A stretch of DNA of 7,244 nucleotides. Origin: Coriobacteriia bacterium (GTDB taxonomy: Bacteria > Actinomycetota > Coriobacteriia > Anaerosomatales > SLCP01). Both the position numbers and the translations under genes were made by a program. The notes beneath the pieces were generated by a model, which was not told the origin of the DNA, made no database searches, and saw only the letters and a program-made list of their open reading frames with translations. Every line of letters starts with the position of its first letter. Positions within the stretch are counted from its first letter, which is position 1. The stretch is from NCBI GenBank assembly GCA_007125735.1, contig SLCP01000195.1, forward strand, positions 1 to 7,244. The letters run 5' to 3'. Positions 1 through 5,925 of this stretch are shown piece by piece.

Positions 1-117
1 CACCGTGAGCGTCACAGCACTCGCGAACAATCCGAGTACCGGGATCGCGATGAAGAAGCGGGTGTAGTTGGGCAGGCGCCGAGAGAGGCTCTGCTTCTGT
101 GTCTTCTGTTCGCTCAT
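1..117 (-). CDS. Small membrane protein, N-terminal part only (possibly YqhA/UPF0114 family)
   Basis: The gene begins at an ATG at 117 and reads leftward off the window edge, so only 39 codons are seen. The first 14 residues are polar and basic (MSEQKTQKQSLSRR). A hydrophobic stretch follows, starting near FFIAIPVLGLFASAV, which looks like the first membrane helix. A short basic start followed by R-hydrophobic-IPVLG resembles the beginning of YqhA/UPF0114 integral membrane proteins, but this is recognition by eye on a short fragment. AGGG lies about 8 bases before the ATG and GAGG further upstream. It follows the DUF6544-like gene by 86 bases on the same strand and may be the last gene of that group. 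Existence is likely; the family is uncertain. Confidence 0.6.
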   Translation of the reverse strand, partial: MSEQKTQKQSLSRRLPNYTRFFIAIPVLGLFASAVTLTV

Positions 118-174
118 GCGCACAACCCTACCTCACTGCCGGGGCGCCGGACAGCCTCGCGAGCGGGTTCGGCA

Positions 175-189
175 GACCCATTGTGGGTC
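175..189. repeat. Short inverted repeat between the DUF6544-like gene and the small membrane gene
   Basis: GACCCA and TGGGTC form a perfect 6-base inverted repeat around a 3-base centre, starting 14 bases after the stop codon of the DUF6544-like gene. A transcript could fold it into a small hairpin, but no T-run follows on the minus strand, so it is not a standard intrinsic terminator. It could be an operator, a processing site or chance. Confidence 0.3.
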
Positions 190-203
190 GCTGTCCGCCC
201 ACC

Positions 204-1019
204 TCAGGGTCCCGTCGCCCGCACGTACTCGGTCACGTCAAGGTTGTAGACGATCTCCTCGACCCTGAACACCGCCCACGGGGAGCCGTCATCGTACCAG
301 GTCACAGATGCCTTCGTCGGCAGGAGATAGCCGTCGACCGTGCTCCACTCGAGCACCTCGTTGATCCAGAGCGTCTTCGCATCGCTGTCGACGCCCTTGT
401 AGCGCATCGACTCGAACAGGTCGACGAGGCCCGTCTCGGGATCGAAGCGCACGATGAAGCGCTCCTCGGCCTGCTCGAACGGCACGACAAGCACCGCCGT
501 CGCATCGTCGACGGGCTCCCAGCGCACGCGGGTATCGGTGACGAACAGTGCCGGGAGCCAGATCGACTCAGCCCACAGCGCGAGGTTGGCGCCTTGCAAG
601 AGCTTGGGGTCGTCCTCGACCGTCCCGAACGGCAGCACCATCCGCGCGATGCCGTCGACGTAGCGCTCGTCGACGGTCATGATCGGGACCCCGAAGAGCG
701 TCGCCTCGATGTGGTGACGGTAGCCCTCGCCCGCGTCGTGGATGAACCGGTAGCGGGCCGGAAGAGTCACGCCGCCGAACGGGCGCATCGTCGCCCGCCC
801 CGAGATGACCGCCGAGGTGATGACCGGGACCTCGTCGCCGTAGACTTCGCGGTAGAAGCGCTCGACCGGTGTTGGTAGGTCGGCGGGAAGCGCGATCGTC
901 TGCGGCGTTGGCGGGGTTTCGCGCACCTCGGCGAACGCACGTGGGCTGACCTGGAGCCCAATCCAGAACACCACGACAACGCCCACCAGGACTGCGGCGG
1001 CGATAAGCGCCACTCTCAT
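204..1019 (-). CDS. Membrane-anchored DUF6544-like protein of unknown function
   Basis: This 271-residue protein has one N-terminal hydrophobic helix (about residues 3-22), followed by a soluble domain likely held outside the membrane. The body resembles the DUF6544 family: a LPxPVERFYR segment near 48-57, [13 protein letters not shown] near 71-83, a VDERYVDG segment at 116-123, and the string WAESIWLP then VRWEPVDD at about 149-172. An [16 protein letters not shown] segment follows near 192-207. No catalytic residues are known to me for this family. Two starts compete. A GTG at 1034 is in frame, but the Shine-Dalgarno AGGGGG lies inside its first codons and sits 6 bases before the ATG at 1019, so I chose 1019. 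The gene lies 51 bases downstream of the HExxH membrane protein gene and is probably co-transcribed with it. Biochemical role unknown. Confidence 0.85.
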   Translation of the reverse strand: MRVALIAAAVLVGVVVVFWIGLQVSPRAFAEVRETPPTPQTIALPADLPTPVERFYREVYGDEVPVITSAVISGRATMRPFGGVTLPARYRFIHDAGEGYRHHIEATLFGVPIMTVDERYVDGIARMVLPFGTVEDDPKLLQGANLALWAESIWLPALFVTDTRVRWEPVDDATAVLVVPFEQAEERFIVRFDPETGLVDLFESMRYKGVDSDAKTLWINEVLEWSTVDGYLLPTKASVTWYDDGSPWAVFRVEEIVYNLDVTEYVRATGP

Positions 1020-1025
1020 GCTGTT

Positions 1026-1031
1026 CCCCCT
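1026..1031 (-). promoter_or_regulatory. Ribosome binding site that decides the start of the DUF6544-like gene
   Basis: AGGGGG on the minus strand ends 6 bases before the ATG at 1019. An upstream in-frame GTG at 1034 would place this site inside the coding region, so the longer start is unlikely. A nearly identical GTGAGGGGG context precedes the lipoprotein gene starting at 6555. Confidence 0.7.
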
Positions 1032-1036
1032 CACGC

Positions 1037-1053
1037 ACCGCTCGGACCGCTCG
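1037..1053. repeat. Two tandem copies of ACCGCTCG with 9-base period
   Basis: ACCGCTCG occurs at 1037-1044 and 1046-1053, in the 51-base gap upstream of the DUF6544-like gene and just before its ribosome binding site. It may be a small tandem duplication or a paired binding site. The match is short and could be chance in GC-rich DNA. Confidence 0.25.
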
Positions 1054-1070
1054 CACCGGACGTCAGCAGT

Positions 1071-1760
1071 CTACCCGTTTCGCTCGAGCGTGGCGCGGGA
1101 ATCTCCGTCTGCAGCATCATCGCCCGGTGCGGGATCGGGCGCTGGCCGGACCGGGACCGTGCGAGGCTCCCGCACCGGCAGTCCCGCGCGGTGCGCTTCC
1201 AGCATCCGCGCGCGACGCGCTTCGAGCCACGGTGCGACGAGCGTGGCCATCGCTATCGCGAAGGCAGCCGCAAGCAGAACCGCGGAGGCGCCGCGCACGG
1301 TGTAGGCGATGGCGTCGGTCGCCCAGAGCGCGTCAAAGACCTCCGGGCCGAGCAGGTAGCGCCAGTCGTGGTTCGCGCCAGTCCCGTCGAAATCGCCCCA
1401 GAGCGGCAGCGCGAGTCTCGTCGCGTCGTAGATGTAGACGCTCACGTTGTTGAGCGACGCGCCCGCCCACGCGAGCATGAGCGCCGCCGCGAGCCGCTCT
1501 GACCTCGCCCACCAGAAGTACGCGGCCAGCCCGAGCGGGACCGCGACCTGAAAGCCCGATCCGGCGAACACCATCACCGGCCGAGGAGCCCACATGAACA
1601 GCAGGTGGCCCAGCTCATGAATGCCGAAGTCGACCCCGGACAGGAACGGTATCCACCCGTCGCGCGTGTACGTGAGCCACGCGAGCACGAGCGCGACGAC
1701 CGCGACCGCTGCCGCGGCCGCACGTGCCTGCAGGTCCCTCTTGTCGTCGACACCCGTCAT
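1071..1760 (-). CDS. Integral membrane protein with a HExxH zinc-metallopeptidase-like motif (M50-like)
   Basis: This 229-residue protein has about five hydrophobic segments (roughly 15-30, 61-82, 90-108, 148-158 and 160-178). The metalloprotease-like motif HELGH is at 48-52, at the border of a membrane segment and after GVDFGI. Further conserved-looking positions are N104-N105, D112 in YIYDATR, and H131-D132-W133. From memory, a family of poorly described bacterial membrane proteins shares HExGHxLF, then a Y-I-x-DA block, then an HDW block, which could supply further metal ligands. Site-2-protease-type cleavage in the membrane is a reasonable guess but not shown. The last 45 or so residues are charged and proline-rich, probably a cytoplasmic tail. 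The open frame extends to 2150, but that part lies opposite mgtC and is a shadow. ATG 1760 is the first sensible start, without a clear Shine-Dalgarno; GTG 1799 is an alternative. It heads a leftward group with the DUF6544-like gene. Confidence 0.8.
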   Translation of the reverse strand: MTGVDDKRDLQARAAAAAVAVVALVLAWLTYTRDGWIPFLSGVDFGIHELGHLLFMWAPRPVMVFAGSGFQVAVPLGLAAYFWWARSERLAAALMLAWAGASLNNVSVYIYDATRLALPLWGDFDGTGANHDWRYLLGPEVFDALWATDAIAYTVRGASAVLLAAAFAIAMATLVAPWLEARRARMLEAHRAGLPVREPRTVPVRPAPDPAPGDDAADGDSRATLERNG

Positions 1761-1814
1761 GTCATCGGTATCGGCGGCTAGAGCCCCGGCGATGAGCACC
1801 ACGTGCCGCAACGG

Positions 1815-1820
1815 TATAAT
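1815..1820 (+). promoter_or_regulatory. Perfect -10 element of a probable leaderless mgtC transcript
   Basis: TATAAT at 1815-1820 is followed by 7 bases (CCCGCCT) and then the ATG of the MgtC-family gene at 1828. Transcription normally starts about 6-8 bases after the -10, so the mRNA would begin at or next to the start codon. No Shine-Dalgarno fits in this space. The -35 is weak (best guess TGAGCA at 1793-1798, 16 bases upstream, three of six matches). Leaderless mRNAs are common in actinobacteria. The element lies in the 67-base divergent gap shared with the HExxH gene. Confidence 0.7.
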
Positions 1821-1827
1821 CCCGCCT

Positions 1828-2466
1828 ATGGAGACTCTTTCTCTGACAGAACTCGCCGTGCGCGTGCTGATCGCGTGCGTCGGCGGCATGGTCATCGGCA
1901 TCGAACGCGAGTGGCGCGAGAAGGCCGCGGGCTTCCGCACGATCACGCTCGTCTCGCTCGGCAGCGCAGCCTTCGTGCTCGGCGCCCAGACGCTCACCGA
2001 CGAGGCGACCGGACGCGCGATCGCCGGCGTGGCGACCGGTGTCGGCTTCCTCGGCGCCGGGGCCATCCTGCGCGAGCGTCGTGACGTGTTCGGGCTGACC
2101 ACTGCGGCGGCCGTGTGGCTGGCCGCCGCGATCGGCGCCGCTGCCGGCATGGGCGCTTACGAGCTCACGGCACTCGGAGTGCTTGCCGCGCTCGTCGTCC
2201 TCGTGGTGCTGCCGAGGATCGATGTCTCGAACCTTCAGCAGGACCTGCGCACGTACGAGATCCACTACGGCGGCCAGCCGTGGCAGCCGCAGGAGCGCAG
2301 CGCCGCACTCTCGCAGGCCGGCCTCGCGTTCACGATGACGAGCCTCTGCGTCACTCACGACGACCTGGCCGTCACGTGGCGTGTCGTGGGCAGGGCGTCA
2401 CGGCACGAGAAGGCGATCGAACTGCTGACCGCCGACCCGACCGTGACGCGCTTCGAGGTCGCCTGA
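1828..2466 (+). CDS. MgtC/SapB family membrane protein
   Basis: The protein has 212 residues, about the length of full MgtC proteins. The N-terminal membrane domain (about 1-130) carries the family signature: GGMVIGIEREWREKAAGFRT near 19-38, VSLGSA at 42-47, VATGVGFLGAGAILR at 68-82 and GLTTAAAVWLAAAIGAAAG at 89-107. Four to five membrane helices are expected. The C-terminal part (about 142-212) is soluble and resembles the ACT-like domain of MgtC, ending with an alternating pattern (RRVVG-like strand, helix AIELL, strand VTRFEV). MgtC of Salmonella and Mycobacterium supports growth in low Mg2+ and inside macrophages; Salmonella MgtC acts on the F-type ATP synthase. Many environmental homologues have no known role, so the pathogen function should not be assumed. 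ATG 1828 is chosen because it begins the family motif region and lies just after TATAAT. The open frame extends upstream to 1621, but that part is opposite the HExxH gene. Confidence 0.93.
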   Translation: METLSLTELAVRVLIACVGGMVIGIEREWREKAAGFRTITLVSLGSAAFVLGAQTLTDEATGRAIAGVATGVGFLGAGAILRERRDVFGLTTAAAVWLAAAIGAAAGMGAYELTALGVLAALVVLVVLPRIDVSNLQQDLRTYEIHYGGQPWQPQERSAALSQAGLAFTMTSLCVTHDDLAVTWRVVGRASRHEKAIELLTADPTVTRFEVA

Positions 2467-2484
2467 CGCAGGCCCGTCTGGAGC

Positions 2485-3846
2485 CTAGAAGTACAGTTCG
2501 TACTCTTGCGGCGTGGGCGCGTTGTAGACGTAGTCGGCCTCTTCCGCCTTGCGCTCGGCCCAGACCTCGAGCAGTTTCTCGGGGAATGCAGGCTTGAGCC
2601 ACTCGTTATCGGCCTTGAGACCGTCGAGCACCGAGCGCAGGTTGAGCGGGAAGACCTTCTCGTGCATCGCCTCGGGCGCGTTGAAGCCCATCGCGACCGG
2701 GTCGGCATCGCGCAGGATGCCATCGACGCCGGCGAGAACCATCGCCGCAAGCATGTAGTGAGTGTTGGCCGAGGCGTCCCCGGTCCGGTACTCCACGCGC
2801 ACCTGATCCGGCTTGAGGTAACCGGGGATGCGCACCGCCGCGGTGCGTGAGGCCTTCGCGAACGTCGCGCTGATGGGTGCCTCGTAGCCGGGCACGAGGC
2901 GTCGGAAGCTGTTGGTGCTGGGGTTCGTGAACGCGAGCAGGCTTCCGGACAGACTGTGCTCGAGGAGGCCGGCGGTGTAGGCCAATCCCACCTTCGAGAG
3001 GTTGTGCAGCCCATCGCCCGGGAAGAGGCTCTGGCCGTCCTTCTCGAGGAACTGGTGGACGTGCATGCCGCTTCCGGGCTTCTTGTAGAGGGGCTTGGGC
3101 ATGAACGTGACCTTGAATCCCATCTCCTCGGCCACCGAGCGCAGGATCCACTTCGCGATACCGGTGCTGTCGGCTGACCTCATGAGGTCCATGAGGTCGA
3201 GTTCGATCTCGAGCTGCGAAGCGCCCACCTCGTGGTGGTGGTACTTCACCAAGATGCCGGCCTCTTCCATGAGGCGAACGGACTTGTTGCGGTAGTCGAA
3301 GAACCGGTCCTCCGGCGGCAACTTGTGGTAGCCCTTGAGCGGGGCGAAGCGCTGCTGCTTGTTGTAGCCCTCGCCGAGGCCCTCGGCCGAGCCCACGGTG
3401 TACATCGCGTGGTCCAGCCCCGTCGAGTACTCGAGGGCGTCGAAGACGTACAGCTCGAGCTCGACGAGCATCTGAGCGACGTCGGCGATTCCCTGCTCCT
3501 GGATGTATGCGGCGGTGCGAGCGGCGACGGCACGAGGATACTGGTCAAACGGCTCGCGGTCGGCCGTGAGCGCGTCGCAGATCACGTGCACGATGCGAAA
3601 CCCGTCGCGCTCCTCGAGCCACGCGGAGTCGCAGTCGGGCACGGCGACCATGTCGGACTGGTCGACCTTCGCGAACCCGTAGTTCGAAGCGTCGAAGCCG
3701 ATGCCGTCGGTGAAGGTCGCCTCGGTCACGTGTCCCCTCGGCAGGCTGACCGAGCGCATGTCCCCGACGATGTCGAAGATGAGTAGGTTCAGGAAGTCCG
3801 CATCGAGCGGTCCCGGCTTGAGGTCGTGGTACGCCGACAGCTTCAT
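2485..3846 (-). CDS. glnA: Type I glutamine synthetase (glutamate-ammonia ligase)
   Basis: The enzyme makes glutamine from glutamate, ammonia and ATP in the cytoplasm, as a dodecamer in this family. Length 453 residues is normal. The beta-grasp N domain contains FDASNYGF at 51-58 (D52 matches the active-site Asp of the neighbouring subunit) and SDM at 64-66. In the catalytic domain, metal ligands appear at E129 and E131, E206 and E213 (in HHHEV and LEIE) and H262 (GSGMHVH at 258-264). Substrate and nucleotide residues appear as R316 and E322 in NSFRRLVPGYEAP, R334 and R339, and E352 and R354 in VEYR. All catalytic residues I can place are kept, so activity is expected. There is no NLY-type adenylylation tyrosine. 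The segment between E129 and E206 is longer than in Bacillus. ATG 3846 has GGAG 9 bases upstream. The gene ends 18 bases from the mgtC stop, tail to tail, with no clear terminator between them. Confidence 0.96.
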   Translation of the reverse strand: MKLSAYHDLKPGPLDADFLNLLIFDIVGDMRSVSLPRGHVTEATFTDGIGFDASNYGFAKVDQSDMVAVPDCDSAWLEERDGFRIVHVICDALTADREPFDQYPRAVAARTAAYIQEQGIADVAQMLVELELYVFDALEYSTGLDHAMYTVGSAEGLGEGYNKQQRFAPLKGYHKLPPEDRFFDYRNKSVRLMEEAGILVKYHHHEVGASQLEIELDLMDLMRSADSTGIAKWILRSVAEEMGFKVTFMPKPLYKKPGSGMHVHQFLEKDGQSLFPGDGLHNLSKVGLAYTAGLLEHSLSGSLLAFTNPSTNSFRRLVPGYEAPISATFAKASRTAAVRIPGYLKPDQVRVEYRTGDASANTHYMLAAMVLAGVDGILRDADPVAMGFNAPEAMHEKVFPLNLRSVLDGLKADNEWLKPAFPEKLLEVWAERKAEEADYVYNAPTPQEYELYF

Positions 3847-3958
3847 AGTGGTGGTCTCCGATTCTCGTGATGGCGGCTAGAGCGACGGCGGCCGAGGCCC
3901 CCATAGCCGATTACGACCGTTCGAGATTACCACTACTTGTGGGGCTGGTGCGGGTTCT
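3847..3958 (-). promoter_or_regulatory. Leader of the glutamine synthetase gene with a direct repeat
   Basis: This 112-base gap holds the Shine-Dalgarno GGAG at 3856-3859 and two direct copies of GATTAC (plus strand) at 3909-3914 and 3925-3930, 16 bases apart start to start. No good -10/-35 pair is visible, and the sequence does not match the GlnR, TnrA or AmtR boxes I know. CCAC/GTGG at 3930-3942 gives only a 4-base stem. A promoter and nitrogen control are likely here on general grounds but are not shown. Confidence 0.35.
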
Positions 3959-5158
3959 CTACCAAGCGTGTTCGTCCGCGCCGGCGCCCTCTTCATCGAC
4001 TCGGCCTACGGCCGCGGAGCGCTCGGCCGCAAGCCTGCGCGCGAGTACCTGCATGTCCTCGACGCTGTCGCTCTCGTCGACGATCTCCATACCGAGGAGC
4101 GTCTCGATGAGGTCTTCGAGCGTGATGAGTCCACTCGTGCCTCCGTGCTCGTCTACGACTATCGCCATGTGGTGACGTTCCTCGAGGAAGAACTCGAGCA
4201 ACCGGGAAAGCGCCATCGCCGTAGGTACCGCTGGCATTTCACGCTTGAGTGACGCCAGCGTGCGGTCGCCCTCATCGCGGGCCTCGGTCATGAGGACGTC
4301 GTCTTTAAGCACCATGCCGGTGATGTGATCGGTGTCGACGCTGTAGACGGGCAGGCGGGAGAAGGGTATCCGCTCGGCCTCGGCAAGGAGTTCTTGAACC
4401 GTCATCGTCTCGGGGAACGCCATCATGACCGTGCGCGGCGTCATCGCGTCGCGCGCCTTGAGCGACTCGAACCGGAAGAGGTTGCGGAAGATCCGCGACT
4501 CGTGGACATCGATGTGTCCGCGCTCCTCGGCCACGTCCGCCATCGCAATGAACTCCTGGCGGCTGAAGACGTGCACGTCTCTGCCGCGGGCGATCAGTTG
4601 CGTGATCCACTCGGAGATGCGCACGAGCGGGTAGAGAGCGAACGTCAGGAACCGGATGAAAAGAGCGGTGGGCCGCACGAGTGCTCGCCAATAGACCGCC
4701 CCGATGGTCTTGGGGACGATCTCCGAGAGGAACAGGATGGCGAGCGTCATGAGTGCCGAGAAAATGCCTGTCCACGTGCTGCCGAACACGATCGCGGCCT
4801 GAGCTCCAGCGCCGATCGCACCCGCGGTGTGAGCGATCGTGTTGAGAGTGAGGATGGCGGCAAGCGACCGGTCGATGCTCTCCTGGCGGACGTGTCGCAG
4901 TGTCTCAGCGAGCCTTGCGTGCGCCTCACGCAGGCCTTCGATATAGGACGGCGTGATGCTGAGCAGCACTGCCTCGGCGATCGAGCAGAGGAACGAGATG
5001 ACGAGCGCCATCGCGACGAAGGCGACGAGCAGTGCGATGTCGGAGCCGGCCGCCTCGCCCGCCACATCCGTGACCGGGGCGACACCCGCAGCCATGGCGG
5101 GCACCGCACCCACCGACAACATCGTGAGGGCCGCCACGAGCACGTGCGCAGATCTCAT
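3959..5158 (-). CDS. CNNM domain and CBS-pair membrane protein (hemolysin C/CorC-related, short form)
   Basis: This 399-residue protein begins with a probable signal peptide (hydrophobic 6-22, AMA at 21-23) or an extra N-terminal helix. The CNNM/DUF21 membrane domain (about 38-190) has SIAEAVLLS at 59-67, LTLNTIAHTAGAIGAG near 103-118 and LSEIVPKTIGAVYWR near 144-158. A CBS pair follows: MTPRTVMMAFPE at 239-250 with FSRLPVYS and ITGMVLKDDVL, then MAIVVDEHGGTSGLITLEDL at 331-350. Proteins of this family are linked to Mg2+/Co2+ transport or efflux, with the CBS pair binding nucleotide. The usual C-terminal CorC_HlyC domain of about 80 residues is absent; after LLGMEIVDESDSVEDMQ there are only about 30 residues. 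This short type is known in the family, so it need not be a truncation. ATG 5158 has GAGGAG 11 bases upstream and starts the signal peptide. The ORF extends to 5377, but the added part is over the upstream gap and lipoprotein end. Confidence 0.92.
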   Translation of the reverse strand: MRSAHVLVAALTMLSVGAVPAMAAGVAPVTDVAGEAAGSDIALLVAFVAMALVISFLCSIAEAVLLSITPSYIEGLREAHARLAETLRHVRQESIDRSLAAILTLNTIAHTAGAIGAGAQAAIVFGSTWTGIFSALMTLAILFLSEIVPKTIGAVYWRALVRPTALFIRFLTFALYPLVRISEWITQLIARGRDVHVFSRQEFIAMADVAEERGHIDVHESRIFRNLFRFESLKARDAMTPRTVMMAFPETMTVQELLAEAERIPFSRLPVYSVDTDHITGMVLKDDVLMTEARDEGDRTLASLKREMPAVPTAMALSRLLEFFLEERHHMAIVVDEHGGTSGLITLEDLIETLLGMEIVDESDSVEDMQVLARRLAAERSAAVGRVDEEGAGADEHAW

Positions 5159-5233
5159 ATGTGCTTGATCTCCTCGGCCGGGCAGACAAGGGGTACAGCG
5201 GGTGTTCACGGTCGCTCTCCCGGCGTTGACGAG

Positions 5234-5261
5234 ATTGTATCCGAAGCGTCCTGTGCGTAAC
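5234..5261 (-). promoter_or_regulatory. Candidate promoter of the CNNM gene
   Basis: On the minus strand TACAAT (5239-5234) forms a good -10, with GTTACG (5261-5256) as a weak -35 at 16-base spacing (three of six matches to TTGACA). Transcription would start near 5227, giving a leader of about 70 bases before ATG 5158. The -35 is covered by the palindrome at 5253-5265, so a repressor could act here. Confidence 0.45.
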
Positions 5262-5265
5262 GCAC
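5253..5265. repeat. Palindrome GTGCGT-A-ACGCAC, possible operator
   Basis: Perfect 6-base arms flank a single central base. A hairpin with this centre is poor and no T-run follows, so a DNA-binding site is more likely than a terminator. It overlaps the candidate -35 of the CNNM gene and lies 35 bases after the stop codon of the upstream lipoprotein gene. Confidence 0.4.
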
Positions 5266-5300
5266 GGCGCTCCCTGCCCGCCCGTCGAGCAGGTGCAGGC

Positions 5301-5924
5301 CTACTTGCGAGCGAAGTTCCAAGACAGCGTGATCTCTTCGCTGCCGTCGCTACTCGTATACGCCTCGCTGCCCGCAAACCCTCCGTCAGGGCGCGACATC
5401 GCGACGTCGACGGTGTACGTGTGGTTGCCGCGCACCGACTCGTAGTCGACCCACTGCGAGCCGTGCCGCTCGGACTCTTGGAGCGGGATCGAACCGTGGC
5501 TGAAGGTGATCGTGCAGGTGCCGTCGCCGTTATCCCTGAGCACGAACGTGCCCATCGTCTTTCCGGACCCAGTCACCTGGTGGTTCTCGCCGCTCCCTTG
5601 GACCTTGAGATCGACGCTCTTGTTCTCGGTGAAGTCGTCGGTGCCCCGCCATCCCGATGGCATCGGGCGAAGCTCCATCTCCGCGGCAGCCTCCCACTGG
5701 TAGTGCGTCGACACCCCGCCGACGCGCTTCGCCGTCACGGTGCCGTGGAGTCGGCTGCGCGGATCGTTCTCCAAGACGACTTCGATGCCGGCGTCCTCGA
5801 GTTCGGCGAGCACGCTACATCCGGTCGTGAACGCGGCGGCACAGGCTACCAGTACGGCAACGGCGAGGATGCGCCGTAGTATCGTCGCACCCGGACTGCC
5901 CTGCACGCGCTCGGTCGGACGCAC
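5301..5924 (-). CDS. Lipoprotein of unknown family (second gene of a pair)
   Basis: With a GTG start at 5924 the protein has 207 residues. After a basic stretch (ILRR) comes a hydrophobic signal segment (about 19-32) ending in TTGC, a lipobox-like motif with Cys36 as the lipid-attachment residue. The mature part (about 170 residues) is rich in alternating polar and hydrophobic residues, glycine and serine, with many short strands expected, and ends in a strand-like ITLSWNFARK. I do not recognise a family. Start choice: GTG 5933 would overlap the upstream gene but has GGAG only 1 base before it, while GTG 5924 has the same GGAG at 10 bases. GTG 5906 is a third option. The start lies 1 base after the upstream stop codon, or overlaps it if 5933 is used, so translation is probably coupled. 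It may sense or bind something at the outer face of the membrane; the sequence does not say what. Confidence 0.8.
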   Translation of the reverse strand: MRPTERVQGSPGATILRRILAVAVLVACAAAFTTGCSVLAELEDAGIEVVLENDPRSRLHGTVTAKRVGGVSTHYQWEAAAEMELRPMPSGWRGTDDFTENKSVDLKVQGSGENHQVTGSGKTMGTFVLRDNGDGTCTITFSHGSIPLQESERHGSQWVDYESVRGNHTYTVDVAMSRPDGGFAGSEAYTSSDGSEEITLSWNFARK

Positions 5925-5925
5925 G

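Noticed and set aside
99..878. Plus-strand open frame (259 codons) opposite the DUF6544-like gene
   Set aside because: Low-complexity charged composition typical of an antisense shadow; the minus-strand protein has a membrane anchor, a ribosome binding site and family-like motifs.
1761..2150. N-terminal extension of the HExxH membrane protein
   Set aside because: This part is the antisense of the MgtC-family gene and is rich in A, S, P and R with no homology seen by eye.
2467..2484. Bidirectional terminator between mgtC and the glutamine synthetase gene
   Set aside because: Only 18 bases are available, with no stable hairpin and no T-runs.
4325..5260. Long plus-strand open frame (311 codons) opposite the CNNM gene
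   Set aside because: It is rich in R, D, E and H in the pattern given by the antisense of GC-rich codons. The minus strand encodes a clear CNNM/CBS protein.
5556..5573. TGSGKT in the second lipoprotein, resembling a nucleotide-binding P-loop
   Set aside because: The protein is an exported, beta-rich lipoprotein with no Walker B or NTPase fold signs, and a similar GSG occurs just before it. It is probably chance.
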